From Caldilineaceae bacterium (GTDB taxonomy: Bacteria; Chloroflexota; Anaerolineae; Caldilineales; Caldilineaceae): a stretch of 64,000 bases of DNA. The notes beneath the pieces were generated by a model, which was given only the letters and a program-made list of their open reading frames with translations, made no database searches and was not told where the DNA came from. The stretch covers positions 1 to 64,000 of the forward strand of contig JAPKMW010000063.1 of the NCBI GenBank assembly GCA_026645575.1. The letters are read 5' to 3'. The position numbers and the translations under genes were made by a program. Each line of letters starts with the position of its first letter. The first letter of the stretch is position 1. Below, one piece after another: positions 30,829 to 40,278 of the stretch.

Positions 30829-31899
30829 ATGGACAAACGCTGGCAGCAATTGGGTGATTTGCTCGTCAACTATTCGGTAGCGGTGAAGTCAGGTGAGCGG
30901 GTGATGATTGCGATGGGCGAAGTGGAGACGCTGCCGTTGGTGCAGGCGGTCTACGCCGCTTGCATTAAGGCCGGCGCCTTTCCGCAGGTGCAATTTCTGT
31001 CGGAAACCTTGCGCCATGCGTTGCTCAAGCATGGCAACCAGGAACAACTGACCTGGCTACCGGAAATTGAAGCCTATGGCATGACATGGGCGGATGTCTA
31101 CATTGGGCTGCGGGGCGCACATAACCTGTATGAATTGGCTGACGTGCCGGCGGATCGGCTCTCGTTAAACCAGCGAGCGCAGGGCAAAATTTCCACCTTG
31201 CGCTGGCAAAAGACGCGCTGGTGCCTGGTGCGCGTACCCAATGCCGCCTTTGCCCAACAGGCCGAGACTGATCTGGCAACGATCACCGACATGTTTTTCA
31301 ATGCCTGTCTGCTCGACTGGCCGCAGGCAGTCGCTACCTGGCAACGCTGGGCGGATCGCTTGGGGCAGGGCAAAGAAGTGCACATTGTCGGCAAAGAGAC
31401 TGATCTGCGCTTTTCGGTTGCCGGGCGCAAATGGGTGGTGGGTGACGGCAAGCTCAACATGCCCGACGGCGAGATCATGACGGCGCCAATCACTGAGACC
31501 ATCGACGGCCACATTACCTTTGAATTTCCCGGCGTTCTCAGTGGCCGGCTTATGCCTGATATTCGCCTACGCTGGGAACGGGGCAAACTGGTCGAAGCCA
31601 CCGCCAGCGCCAACCAGGATTTCCTGCAAGCCATTGTCCAGACCGACGCCGGCGCCAGTTTGATCGGCGAGTTCGCCTTTGGCGTCAACCCCCATGTCAC
31701 TCACTTCTGCAAAGATATTCTGATCGACGAAAAGCTCGGCGGCACCGTCCACATCGCCCTCGGCCGCGCCTACCCGGAATGCGGGGGAACGAATGGGTCG
31801 GCAATTCACTGGGATATTATCAAGGATCTGCGGCAGGGGGGGACGGTCTATCTGGATGGCGAACCGGTGTTGGAACGGGGCCGCTTTTTGTTACCCTAA
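30829..31899 (+). CDS. M29-family aminopeptidase
   Basis: 356 residues, thermophilic metallo-aminopeptidase family (M29, aminopeptidase T/II-like), which removes N-terminal residues with two metals. The N-terminal domain reads 'LLVNYSVAVKSGERVMIAMGEVETLPLVQAVYAACIKAGAFPQVQF'. Catalytic domain landmarks: 'KLNMPDGEIMTAPI' (metal Glu), 'SLIGEFAFGVNPHVTHFCKDILIDEKLGGTVHIALGRAYPECGGTNGSAIHWDII' (Glu, His, His-x-Asp ligands). Complete at the usual length or a little short. ATG 30829 is preferred over TTG 30826; the SD is weak. Cytoplasmic. Likely co-transcribed with the oxidoreductase 69 bp downstream. Confidence 0.9.
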   Translation: MDKRWQQLGDLLVNYSVAVKSGERVMIAMGEVETLPLVQAVYAACIKAGAFPQVQFLSETLRHALLKHGNQEQLTWLPEIEAYGMTWADVYIGLRGAHNLYELADVPADRLSLNQRAQGKISTLRWQKTRWCLVRVPNAAFAQQAETDLATITDMFFNACLLDWPQAVATWQRWADRLGQGKEVHIVGKETDLRFSVAGRKWVVGDGKLNMPDGEIMTAPITETIDGHITFEFPGVLSGRLMPDIRLRWERGKLVEATASANQDFLQAIVQTDAGASLIGEFAFGVNPHVTHFCKDILIDEKLGGTVHIALGRAYPECGGTNGSAIHWDIIKDLRQGGTVYLDGEPVLERGRFLLP

Positions 31900-31968
31900 C
31901 GCATGTTGCGCCGGGAACGCCGGCAGCCCTGCCGGGTCATCATATTCAGCTAAGAAATCGAGAACCTT

Positions 31969-33234
31969 ATGCAACCTGTACGTCTCATCATCATCGGCGC
32001 CGGTAGCCGTGGGAGCAGTTTCGCTCAATTTGCCTTAGAGCACCCCGATCTAGCGCAGGTGGTCGGCGTGGCTGAGCCGCGTCCCTTCTACCGCCAGCAC
32101 GTGGCCGACCAACACGGGATTCCGCCGGCGAATGTAGCCGAAGATTGGCGGCAATTAGTCACCCGCCCGCGCTTTGCCGACGCCGTGATCATCGCCACGC
32201 CCGACCGTGATCACGCCGAGCCGGCCATCGCCTTTGCTGACGCCGGTTACGCCATGCTCCTGGAAAAACCAATGGCGACCACCCCGACCGACTGCCGGCG
32301 CATTGTGGAAGCGGTGCAGCGCAATGGGATCATCTTTGCCGTCTTCCATGACTTTCGCTATTTCGGCTACACCCGCAAGCTGAAAGCGCTTGTCGATTCT
32401 GGAGCGATTGGGGAAGTTGTCGCCATCCAGCACCTGGAGCCGGTGGGCTACTGGCACTATGCCCATTCCTACGTGCGCGGCAACTGGCGTAACGAAGCCA
32501 CCTCGTCATTCATGCTCCTGGCTAAGTCCTGCCACGACATCGACTGGCTACGCTATATTTTGGGGCAGCGCTGCGTACAGGTCTCCTCCTTCGGTTCATT
32601 GACCCATTTCAAAAAAAGCCAAAAGCCAGCCGCGGCTGGGGATGCGCTGCGCTGTCTGGAATGTGCGTATGAAACAGATTGTCCCTATTCAGCCCTACGC
32701 TTCTATCAGGGCCAGCTCCGCGCAGGAGAACATGATTGGCCGCTCAATGTGATTACTTCCGTTTTTACGGAAGAGGGCGTCTTGCAAGCGCTCGCAGAAG
32801 GGCCGTATGGGCGCTGTGTCTACGAATGCGACAACGACGTAGTGGATCATCAGGTGGTGAATCTGCTCTATGAAAACGGCGCCACCGCCTCCTTCACCAT
32901 GACCGGCCTCTCCGAATTTGCCGACCGCCGGACAACCATCTTCGGCACCCGCGGCGAGCTGCGGGGCGACCTGAGCAAGCTGGTGATCTACGACTTTCTC
33001 AGCGGGAAAACGACCACCATCGACACCATCCCACCGGATGCACCCGCCGGCGGCCATTGGGATGGCGACGTGAATACATTAAAAGCGTTCATGACCGCCG
33101 TCGGCACGGGGGATACTAGTCATATCCTCTCCGGCGCCGAAGAAACCCTAGAGACCCACTTGACCGTCTTCGCCGCTGAGCAGTCGCGTCGCGAAGGGCG
33201 GACGGTAGCGGTGTCGCTGGCAGCAGACGCGTAG
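31969..33234 (+). CDS. Gfo/Idh/MocA-family oxidoreductase with Cys cluster
   Basis: 421 residues. Rossmann NAD(P)-binding domain 'LIIIGAGSRGSSFAQFAL', catalytic-type motif 'LLEKPMA' (Lys100) and 'KSCHDIDWLRY' (His189). The C-terminal domain carries Cys229, Cys232 and Cys238 ('RCLECAYETDCPYSA') and Cys283/Cys287 ('GRCVYECDNDV'). This arrangement recurs in a subgroup of the family and may bind a metal. Members oxidise or reduce sugars and cyclitols, or open glycosides by redox steps; no substrate is assignable. Same strand as btpA-like and M29 genes. The stop codon lies in a hairpin. Confidence 0.92.
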   Translation: MQPVRLIIIGAGSRGSSFAQFALEHPDLAQVVGVAEPRPFYRQHVADQHGIPPANVAEDWRQLVTRPRFADAVIIATPDRDHAEPAIAFADAGYAMLLEKPMATTPTDCRRIVEAVQRNGIIFAVFHDFRYFGYTRKLKALVDSGAIGEVVAIQHLEPVGYWHYAHSYVRGNWRNEATSSFMLLAKSCHDIDWLRYILGQRCVQVSSFGSLTHFKKSQKPAAAGDALRCLECAYETDCPYSALRFYQGQLRAGEHDWPLNVITSVFTEEGVLQALAEGPYGRCVYECDNDVVDHQVVNLLYENGATASFTMTGLSEFADRRTTIFGTRGELRGDLSKLVIYDFLSGKTTTIDTIPPDAPAGGHWDGDVNTLKAFMTAVGTGDTSHILSGAEETLETHLTVFAAEQSRREGRTVAVSLAADA

Positions 33235-33264
33235 AAGTTCTTTTCCCAGAAGTCGAACTTCTAC
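33231..33264 (+). terminator. Hairpin overlapping the oxidoreductase stop codon
   Basis: GTAGAAGTTC (33231-33240) and GAACTTCTAC (33255-33264) form a 10-bp stem; the TAG stop is inside the left arm. No T-run follows, so it is a possible rather than typical terminator. Confidence 0.45.
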
Positions 33265-33328
33265 ACATTCTCCTAGCCCATTAGGACATAAATACCACGG
33301 CATAACTAACGTCAGCTACTGCTGGGAT

Positions 33329-35740
33329 TTATCGGTGGGCGACCACCGGCAAATAGCTATCAAAGAGTTCGGCGACCACGGCAATCGTCAGCGGCGCGGT
33401 GTGGGTGATCTGGTTGCTGACGCCGATGAGTGTAACCGGCGTTGTCCCCAGCGCGGCGTCAGCATTGGCGGTGAGCGTGACCGTGACCGCCGTCCCCGGC
33501 TGGACTACGGCGGGGTCGATCTGTGCTGTCACTGCATTAGGCAGACCGCGCAGTTGCAAGGTGACTGTGTCAGGGAATCCCCCTTGATCGGCAATGACAA
33601 TCCGCCCTTGGCGGCTGGCGCCGGGCGTAAGCAGCCAGGTGGTCGGATGGACAACCAGGCTAAAATCGGGGCGTTCGGTCATCCGCCACAGCCCGGCATC
33701 GGTCACGAGCCAGGCATGGTTGTTGGCATCGACTGCCAGCCGGCGTACCTCACGACTGGCAAAGGCCAAGGGGTAGATCGTCAGCCCCGTCGCCGAACGA
33801 CGGTGTAACTCCACGACAACCTTGCTGGACGGGTTATAGGTTGGTATGGTATACCAGACCGCGCCATCAGGCGCCACCGTCCAGATGCGGTGTTGCGCTG
33901 GGGCCGAGCGTACTAGCGCCAGATTATTTTCCACAAACGCATCAATCCGAATAACATCGCTCATCCCCGGCTCAATCGGCAAGACCCACTCGCTCCGATA
34001 GGCGCAACTCGTTTCACTAAAGTTGGCGCCATAGCCGGGACCTTGGGCAAAGAGGCGGCCATCACTGGTCGGCGCTAGCTCACAAATCGCGCCATCGCGC
34101 TGGGCTTGCCACTGGCCGTTGGCATAGCGATAAAGCTGCTGGCTACTGCCAAACCAGAGCCGTCCGCCCGCATCGACGGCAACCACACCGCCGCTCTCCT
34201 CTGACGCCAGCGTGATCGGATAATCAGTCCAGGTGTCATCGCTCTGATCCAGGGGCGTACCACGCAGGTTCAAGGCCCACACCCCATAGCCGCCAGAGAT
34301 GGGGTTGGCATAGGCGATCCAAAGCCGCTGGTCATCCTGGACAAAAAGGTCAGTCACGGTCATAAATGGCTGGGGCAGGGGATGCTTCAGCCATTGACCC
34401 TGATGGCGCTGGAAGAGATAAGCCTCAACCGGCGCCCGTACATAGCCCACCCAGGCTGTCCAGAGATCGCCCCCCGGCGCGCGGGCAAAGGTCGTAAAGC
34501 GATCAATGGCGCTATTCGACTGCTGGCCGGGCAGATCGGCGAGCAGCCAACGATCATCGTCGAGGCGCGCAGTCCCCTGATCCGTGAAGGTCTGAAGCCG
34601 ATCATCGCGGGTCAGGCCCGGCCCCTGGCTCGCAAGCCAAAGCCCACCCGCACCATCCAGCAACGCATCCGCCACATTGGCATAGATCGGTATATCCGGG
34701 AAATCATAGAGGATGCCATCGGCTTGCCGCAACCAACCAGGCCCCACCGCCCACAAACCGGCAGTTGTGGGGAGCAGGGCTGCCAATGGCGTGGGCCGCT
34801 GGAGTGATTGAAAGATGTTTTGATCCTGCAACCGACCAAAACCGGCATCCTGTTGACTAAACGGCCCTGGCCCCACGTCCCAGCCAACCCACACACTGTC
34901 ATCGGGTCCCACCGCCAGGGTTGTCAATTGATAGAAGGAAGGTACGCTTTGCCGCACATCCTGCACCGACCAACTGGCACCCCGCCAGGTAAAAATATGG
35001 TGAGCATCGCCCAGCGCCCAGACTGCTCCTTGGCTGTCAACCGCCACCGCTTTCGGTTCGCTGGTGACGTTCGCCGGGGTGCGATCCAGCCAGGCCACTC
35101 CATTGTAAACGGCATACCCCACCCATATTTCAGCGCCAACGACCGTCCACAAGGGATTGACATTTCGTGTCTGCTGAATGCGGGCATAATCCAGCGCCAC
35201 CGCCACGGCGCGACTGGGGAACCAGCGCCAACTGCCGTCAGGCTCACGCTGACTGACGCTACCGGTCGGCACACCGTGGCTAACCCACAAGGTGTTATCG
35301 GCGCCCACCGCAATGCCATCGACCCGATTGCTGTGCAGGCCACTGTTGGCGGTCGTAAAGTGGCTCCAACGATTGGCCGCGTCCAAGCGGCTGAGACCGC
35401 CATCGCCGCCAAACCAACGGTTGCCATCGCCATCAAGCGCGACAGCATAGACATTCTGATGGGGCAGCCCATCCACTGCTGTGTAACGTTGATGGGTCTT
35501 ACTGTTTTTATCCCAGCGCACAACCCCGCCGGCGCCGCCGATCCAGATCGTCTGGGCATCTTCGGCCAGGGCATATTGCATGGCGTGCCAGCGCGTCCAG
35601 AGCGCCGTGTCGGCTTGCGTTGGGGTCATGCGTTGCTGCTCTGTAACCAGCGTTGCCTGCGCCAAAACGACAGGGGGTGGCAGCAAGGTGATCATCAGGC
35701 TGAACACGAGAAGGCGAGCAAGTAAAGCTGAGGGTTGCAT
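33329..35740 (-). CDS. Secreted two-component-regulator-type propeller protein with SYLPVV tail
   Basis: 803 residues. Signal peptide 'LLARLLVFSLMITLLPPPVVLAQA'. Then two beta-propellers of Reg_prop-like blades, e.g. 'IWIGGAGGVVRWDKNSKTHQRYTAVDGLPHQNVYAVALDGDGNRWFGGDGGLSRLDAANRWSHFT' and repeated '..GLWLASQGPGLTRDDRLQTFT', '..GGRLWFGSSQQLYRYANGQWQ'. These blades are usual in sensor kinases but here no membrane helix or kinase follows. An Ig-like domain (about 705-790, 'LTPGASRQGRIVIADQGGFPDTVTLQLRGLP') ends in the tail 'FDSYLPVVAHR'. Probably an extracellular recognition protein. The gene is alone; the start is placed at ATG 35740 by the signal peptide. Confidence 0.88.
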   Translation of the reverse strand: MQPSALLARLLVFSLMITLLPPPVVLAQATLVTEQQRMTPTQADTALWTRWHAMQYALAEDAQTIWIGGAGGVVRWDKNSKTHQRYTAVDGLPHQNVYAVALDGDGNRWFGGDGGLSRLDAANRWSHFTTANSGLHSNRVDGIAVGADNTLWVSHGVPTGSVSQREPDGSWRWFPSRAVAVALDYARIQQTRNVNPLWTVVGAEIWVGYAVYNGVAWLDRTPANVTSEPKAVAVDSQGAVWALGDAHHIFTWRGASWSVQDVRQSVPSFYQLTTLAVGPDDSVWVGWDVGPGPFSQQDAGFGRLQDQNIFQSLQRPTPLAALLPTTAGLWAVGPGWLRQADGILYDFPDIPIYANVADALLDGAGGLWLASQGPGLTRDDRLQTFTDQGTARLDDDRWLLADLPGQQSNSAIDRFTTFARAPGGDLWTAWVGYVRAPVEAYLFQRHQGQWLKHPLPQPFMTVTDLFVQDDQRLWIAYANPISGGYGVWALNLRGTPLDQSDDTWTDYPITLASEESGGVVAVDAGGRLWFGSSQQLYRYANGQWQAQRDGAICELAPTSDGRLFAQGPGYGANFSETSCAYRSEWVLPIEPGMSDVIRIDAFVENNLALVRSAPAQHRIWTVAPDGAVWYTIPTYNPSSKVVVELHRRSATGLTIYPLAFASREVRRLAVDANNHAWLVTDAGLWRMTERPDFSLVVHPTTWLLTPGASRQGRIVIADQGGFPDTVTLQLRGLPNAVTAQIDPAVVQPGTAVTVTLTANADAALGTTPVTLIGVSNQITHTAPLTIAVVAELFDSYLPVVAHR

Positions 35741-35839
35741 ACAGGTTTCTCCGCTCCGCGCGTGCCGCTGAAAGGGAAGCCGGCAAACGCAACAAACGAT
35801 AGTGATCTTTCGCTAGTGTTGTGGTCTACCGGACATTAT

Positions 35840-35912
35840 CAGTAGTCCGCAGTCAGGTAGTCGCGTAGTCCAGAGTCAGTCTATGCGCTTCTGGGTGTGT
35901 TGCGGTCTACTG
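35840..35912. mobile_element. MITE-like element, CAGTAGTCCGCA family, copy 3 with 5-bp duplication
   Basis: Best copy of the family: CAGTAGTCCGCA at the left, TGCGGTCTACTG at the right (one mismatch as inverted repeats), interior GGTAGTCGCGTAGTCCAGAG. Flanked by ATTAT at 35835-35839 and 35913-35917. Lies in the 314-bp gap between two minus-strand genes; nothing else is visible in that gap. Confidence 0.8.
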
Positions 35913-36054
35913 ATTATACTACAGGCGTTTCCCATCGGCCATCTTGTCTGGCAGGTTGCTGACGTTACATCTTTCTGAAAACGAGCGTCCGGCGCCTGGT
36001 CGGTTGGAGTAGGGTCAGCCTCTGATATACACTTGTTTTATCGTCAACGCATCG

Positions 36055-37614
36055 TTATTTATTTGAAGATGCCTTACCCTCTGTTTTGCGTTTGCGCCGA
36101 CGGCTGGGGCGGTCAAAGTGGGTCAGGATGAGATAGGTATAAATTCGTTTGCTGTTGACCGTTTCATCAAAATAGAGCGGTTCATCTTTGCTGTGTTTGT
36201 TGCTAAAGACTACATAGTAGCCTTCGGTCAACCCTTCCGTGGTGAGGTAATCGGCCAGTTGTTGCTTGCCTTCTTCAAAACGGTGCAAAGTGAGAAAAAT
36301 TTTGGTTTCAATGATATACTTACGCCCACCGTACAAAATCATCAGATCAGTGCGTCCGCATCCGGTGGGTGTTTCCACAAACGTATCACCGCCGAGTTGT
36401 TCCACAAAAAAGTTAATAAAGCCATCCAGCGAATAATGCCAGGCGCCTTCTTTGAGATGGTCGGTGTCAAACGCATGAAAACCACGCCGCTCGACATAGG
36501 CGCGGTAGCGGGCAAGGATCGCATTGACATTGAGCTTGCCATCCGTCACATACTCGCGGAAATTGTCGTGGGCCGACACAAAGTGATCCGCTTCGCCATT
36601 GATCGCCGGACGGAAAGCGGTGAGTAGGGTTTTGCTATAGAGTGGTACGGCCACCTCAACAGAACCGTCAACGTTATCGATTACGCCATGGGCAAAGAGG
36701 TAGGCAATGGTCGGGTCATGGACCGTGAACGGAATGGCGACATTGCTAAAGAGAACACGCAACATGAACTCCCGTTTTTCAAAGGCTTTTTGCACCACAT
36801 TGACAATATTTTTGTCAAAGCGGTCAGTCAAAAAATGCTTGAGCGTGGCATAAAAAGCCGTCATAGTAACCGGTTGACTATGATCAGGCACTTTCTCGTT
36901 CACCAAATAGTGACAGAGCGCACAGACCAATCCCGGTTGCCCAACGGTGTTCTCATAGATTGCGCGGATGACTTCTGTCTCAAAAAGTTGACCGGACTCA
37001 GCCACATATTGACTGATTAACTCTTGCACTTCGGCAAAGGTAAAGTAGGGAATCCGCAACTCATCGACCACGTTAAAAGGGGAAGCCGATGACAAGACCA
37101 ACTCCGCGATAGTGCTGACGCCCACTAGAATCAATGATTGTAATTTGTGGTGCTGCCGCTTTTGGTATATTGCACGAAAGGTGTGCAGTAGTTCGTCACG
37201 CACAATCATCGGCATATTTTCAAACTCGTCGATGATCAGCACAATCGGTCGCCGGTCAGTTGAAATTTCTTGCAAAAACCACTGAAGATCCAAGTGGTTT
37301 TCGATTGTCCGATGGTTCTGTAGACCGTAAGCAGTTAACATTTCTTGCAGATAGAGAGTCAACGCTTGGTAGAATTGCTCGCGCGACAGTGTTTGTAATC
37401 CTTGACAACTCAACCAAATGGACAGGTACCCTTTCCCCCGTAAGCGGTGCGCGAGGAACTGACAATAGGTAGTTTTACCCATTTGGTTAGGGGAAAAGAT
37501 GACGAGGTAGCGCCCTTGCTCAACCAACGTTTGGCCTTTGTCAAGCAATTGCGTGCGCATAACCGTATAATGTTTGCCTGGGTCACACGACCCCGAGGTA
37601 GTAAAGATGTGCAT
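36055..37614 (-). CDS. AAA-like ATPase with intact-looking PD-(D/E)XK nuclease domain
   Basis: 519 residues. The N-terminal P-loop domain starts 'FTTSGSCDPGKHYTVMRTQLLDKGQTLVEQGRYLVIFSPNQMGKTTYCQFLA' (Walker A 'SPNQMGKTT'), with Walker B 'RPIVLIIDEFENMPMI' and a winged-helix-like 'TVGQPGLVCALCHYLV'. The C-terminal nuclease-like domain has 'GCGRTDLMILYGGRKYIIETKIF', i.e. Asp of 'RTDL' and E-x-K of 'IETK', both present, unlike the 6966-8711 protein. It ends in a basic tail ('SRRRKRKTEGK') that might bind nucleic acid. The family's biological role (defence or mobile element) is not established. Single gene; the start at ATG 37614 has only a distant GGGGAAG. Confidence 0.85.
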   Translation of the reverse strand: MHIFTTSGSCDPGKHYTVMRTQLLDKGQTLVEQGRYLVIFSPNQMGKTTYCQFLAHRLRGKGYLSIWLSCQGLQTLSREQFYQALTLYLQEMLTAYGLQNHRTIENHLDLQWFLQEISTDRRPIVLIIDEFENMPMIVRDELLHTFRAIYQKRQHHKLQSLILVGVSTIAELVLSSASPFNVVDELRIPYFTFAEVQELISQYVAESGQLFETEVIRAIYENTVGQPGLVCALCHYLVNEKVPDHSQPVTMTAFYATLKHFLTDRFDKNIVNVVQKAFEKREFMLRVLFSNVAIPFTVHDPTIAYLFAHGVIDNVDGSVEVAVPLYSKTLLTAFRPAINGEADHFVSAHDNFREYVTDGKLNVNAILARYRAYVERRGFHAFDTDHLKEGAWHYSLDGFINFFVEQLGGDTFVETPTGCGRTDLMILYGGRKYIIETKIFLTLHRFEEGKQQLADYLTTEGLTEGYYVVFSNKHSKDEPLYFDETVNSKRIYTYLILTHFDRPSRRRKRKTEGKASSNK

Positions 37615-37706
37615 ATGTCGCTACTTCCCCACTGATTGTCACGTTATTGTTCGCCATTGTAGAGAAAGTAGCGCCATCTGTCAATAAATCAGAGAATTGT
37701 CTAGGT

Positions 37707-38240
37707 TCAGGGCGTCCGCACCTGTCCTACCACCGGCGTCGCCAGCCGACAGTAGTCCAGTTCCCACGTTCCCGCAGCAGGGTCAAATTCCTGGCGGTTC
37801 ATCACGGCGGAGATGGCTTCAAACTGGGCGCGACATTTCACCGTGATCTGATCCCCCGGCAGCAGCAGAATGCCCTTAGTGTCATCCAGTTTGAGAATCA
37901 CCGTGCTGCCCACCGGCGCCAGTTCGGCATCGGAGGCGACGACGGTTAAGCGCACCATGCCTTTGCCGTTCAATTGCGGGCCGTAATAGGTGCCGACGCT
38001 GACACTGCCGCTGCTGTAGGTTTGTGCCTGTGCGGGCGCGGTCTGGCGCACCAGGGTCTCGACATCGGCGCTGACGGTGCCGGTAATGGTGTAGACAGCG
38101 GTATCCACCGGAATGGTCGTAAACCAGGCATAGCTCAAATTATTGTTGCTCTCCGGCGCCGGCGACCGTTGGCAGGCGACGAGCAGTCCGCCGAGAACAC
38201 CAAGCAACAGCAGGACGAAGATCGGTTGTAGCTTGAACAT
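37707..38240 (-). CDS. Hypothetical lipoprotein
   Basis: 177 residues. Lipoprotein signal 'IFVLLLLGVLGGLLVACQRS' (lipobox LVAC). The mature part 'YAWFTTIPVDTAVYTITGTVSADVETLVRQTAPAQAQTYSSGSVSVGTYYGPQLNGKGMVRLTVVASDAELAPVGSTVILKLDDTKGILLLPGDQITVKCRAQFEAISAVMNRQEFDPAAGTWELDYCRLATPVV' is beta-rich with two cysteines that could form a disulfide (KCRA...DYCRL). It may be an OB-like small beta-barrel ('VLLLPGDQITVKCRAQF...'), a guess. AAGGAG precedes ATG 38240. Exported, membrane-anchored, monocistronic. Confidence 0.72.
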   Translation of the reverse strand: MFKLQPIFVLLLLGVLGGLLVACQRSPAPESNNNLSYAWFTTIPVDTAVYTITGTVSADVETLVRQTAPAQAQTYSSGSVSVGTYYGPQLNGKGMVRLTVVASDAELAPVGSTVILKLDDTKGILLLPGDQITVKCRAQFEAISAVMNRQEFDPAAGTWELDYCRLATPVVGQVRTP

Positions 38241-38256
38241 TGAATCTCCTTACCAG

Positions 38257-38324
38257 AACACTACAGCGGATGAGGGTGGTAACGGATGTTTGAATCCGTT
38301 ACCACCCTCATCCGCTGTAGTGTT
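38257..38324. repeat. Perfect 31-bp inverted repeat, ACACTACAGCGGATGA family, copy 1
   Basis: Arms 38257-38287 and 38294-38324 are perfectly complementary over 31 bp with a 6-nt loop. It begins 1 bp after the stop codon of the 38326-40239 gene (reading on the minus strand) and lies 16 bp upstream of the lipoprotein ATG. A related copy follows the 40907-45679 gene. Confidence 0.85.
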
Positions 38325-38325
38325 G

Positions 38326-40239
38326 CTACCGACGCACCAGCGGCAAATAAAGCTTGGGCGCACCGCTCGAACCACCCGTTAGCGCAATTTGATGACTGGC
38401 GCTGACCGTCCCCAACTCATTTTTCACCGTGACGGCCAACGTCTTTGTGCCCCCAGTCGGCCAGGTATAGGTGGCGACAATGGCGCGGCTGTTGCTGGTC
38501 AGTGTTTGGGTTGTTGCGTCGGTCGCGTTGATGGCGTATTCGACCGGGATCGTCGCACCGGCGGGGTTGACCGTGACCGTGAAGGCATAGCTCGTGCCAA
38601 CTGTCCCCGTGGTCGGCCCGGTGATGGTGACGCTTTCCATCGGCATATAAAGTTTGGACAGCTTGGTTGTTGTCCCGGCGCCGTAGTTGCCAATGATGCC
38701 GGCGGCCTGGGTAGTGCTGCTGGTGCGCACGCCAACGCCGCTGGGCAAGGTCTGGGTCAGGGTAATGGAAAAGTTGCCGTTGCTGTCGGCGGTGATGCTG
38801 CCCAGGTGGTCAAGCGCTTCGGCGATCTCATCGGCATCGTCACGATAAAAGTCGATCAGACAGCCGGGACAGGGACTATTGTCGCCACTGCCACCGGTAA
38901 TGGTTGTGCCACTGAGGCTGGTGAACTTGGCTGGGTTGAAGGTGCGTAGCACGGCGGGAATGCCGGGGCCGAATTCGTAAATTTTGCCGGGGCCGCTTTC
39001 CACTAGATTCCCGCGCACGGTGATCTGCCCAAAGAGCGGCGAGGTGTCACTGGCAAGAATGGCCGTCGGTTCACCATCTTCAAAGCCGGTACGGCTACGG
39101 ACAATCACATTATTGAGGATCTGCGTGCCGCTGCCGGAAACTTTGATGCCCTGGCCGCAAACACCCACACGGCTGTTGGCGCTATCGACACCGATGATAT
39201 TGCCCCGAATCTCATGATTAGCGCCAAAGATTTCGATTGCCATCGGCGGCGTGTCGTTTTGACTCTGGATAATATGCAGGCCGGCCAATCGGTTTTGCAC
39301 GATGCGGTTGTTGCTGCCGCTAAGAGCAATGCCCCAGCCGCCATACCAGTTCTGTGGATCCAGGCTGAGAGAACGCAAACACTGCGCCGACGCCGCGACC
39401 GTTGGCACGGTGCCATCAGCGCGGGTGCCGATCAGGTTGCGGGTGATCAGGTTATTGTCACCGCCGTCAATGTCGATGGCGCGGGCAAAGGCGCCGACAA
39501 TGACATTGTTCTGGACGGTGTTGTTGTTGGATGAAATGTGAATCCCGCCGCCGGCCATGCGCAATGGGTTGGCCGGGGTGCGAAAGACGATCGACTGCCC
39601 GTCGTCGCTCAATCCCATCCAGATGCGTTCGACGGTGTTGCCATCTTCTTTCAAAAAGATGACGCCGCCCCCCTTAAAAGCGAGATTGCGGATCAGATTG
39701 TTGGTGCTTTCCACCTGCAAACTGTTGTCGTTGGTGGCAATGATGATCTTGGGGCCAGTGGTGCGACCGCCGGGTTGGGTATCGCCGTCGATGGTCACCT
39801 GGCCGTTTTTGTTGTTGATGGTATCGGTTTTCAGCGGTGGTAAAGTGGCGGCAATGGGCAATGTCCAGGTGCCGGCGACTTCTTTGTCTTTGTTGGGATC
39901 ATTGGCAGCTAAGGCAAATTGAATGGTAATCGGACGGTCGCTTTGGGGGCGGGCAGCGGCTTCGAGAATGGCCCGCCGCAGGGTACAGCCATCGGTGGCG
40001 GCGACATAAATCCCCGCCGTATAGGTGCAAGTTTTGGTGGGACTGCCACTATCTAAGTCTGCGCTTGTGTCGATAGTGAGCGTGGTAGCCGCCGGCGCTG
40101 TGGGGCTGTAGACGGCGGTGGCCTGAACGGGGGGTGTTACCTGGTGCGAAAAGGTGAGCAAGAGGGCGGACAAGATCAGCAACCAACGGGGGGCGCCAAG
40201 ACGACTGGCGCGCCAGCGAACAAACAACCCATTCAACAT
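38326..40239 (-). CDS. Secreted parallel beta-helix protein with Ig-like domain and LYLPLV tail
   Basis: 637 residues. Signal peptide 'WLLILSALLLTFSHQVTPPVQA'. A CSLREA-like start follows ('TIDTSADLDSGSPTKTCTYTAGIYVAATDGCTLRRAILEAA'), then a right-handed parallel beta-helix of Asn-rich coils ('NLIRNLAFKGGGVIFLKEDGNTVERIWMG', 'NNNTVQNNVIVGAFARAIDIDGGDNNLITRNLIGT', 'NNRIVQNRLAGL'). A linker contains 'KLYMPMES', then an Ig-like domain ('VTITGPTTGTVGTSYAFTVTVNPAGATIPVEYAI') and the end tail 'PKLYLPLVRR'. Beta-helices of this type bind or degrade polysaccharide, but no catalytic triad is obvious. GAGGAG precedes ATG 40239. The stop codon abuts a palindromic element. Confidence 0.88.
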   Translation of the reverse strand: MLNGLFVRWRASRLGAPRWLLILSALLLTFSHQVTPPVQATAVYSPTAPAATTLTIDTSADLDSGSPTKTCTYTAGIYVAATDGCTLRRAILEAAARPQSDRPITIQFALAANDPNKDKEVAGTWTLPIAATLPPLKTDTINNKNGQVTIDGDTQPGGRTTGPKIIIATNDNSLQVESTNNLIRNLAFKGGGVIFLKEDGNTVERIWMGLSDDGQSIVFRTPANPLRMAGGGIHISSNNNTVQNNVIVGAFARAIDIDGGDNNLITRNLIGTRADGTVPTVAASAQCLRSLSLDPQNWYGGWGIALSGSNNRIVQNRLAGLHIIQSQNDTPPMAIEIFGANHEIRGNIIGVDSANSRVGVCGQGIKVSGSGTQILNNVIVRSRTGFEDGEPTAILASDTSPLFGQITVRGNLVESGPGKIYEFGPGIPAVLRTFNPAKFTSLSGTTITGGSGDNSPCPGCLIDFYRDDADEIAEALDHLGSITADSNGNFSITLTQTLPSGVGVRTSSTTQAAGIIGNYGAGTTTKLSKLYMPMESVTITGPTTGTVGTSYAFTVTVNPAGATIPVEYAINATDATTQTLTSNSRAIVATYTWPTGGTKTLAVTVKNELGTVSASHQIALTGGSSGAPKLYLPLVRR

Positions 40240-40278
40240 GCAGTAAACTCCTCTGTTTTGTTTTGCGTAAGAATTTAT

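Noticed and set aside
34808..35725. Plus-strand 305-codon frame opposite the propeller gene
   Set aside because: Antisense shadow; residues are biased (Arg/His/Pro/Gly) and no motif is visible, while the minus strand encodes clear propeller blades.
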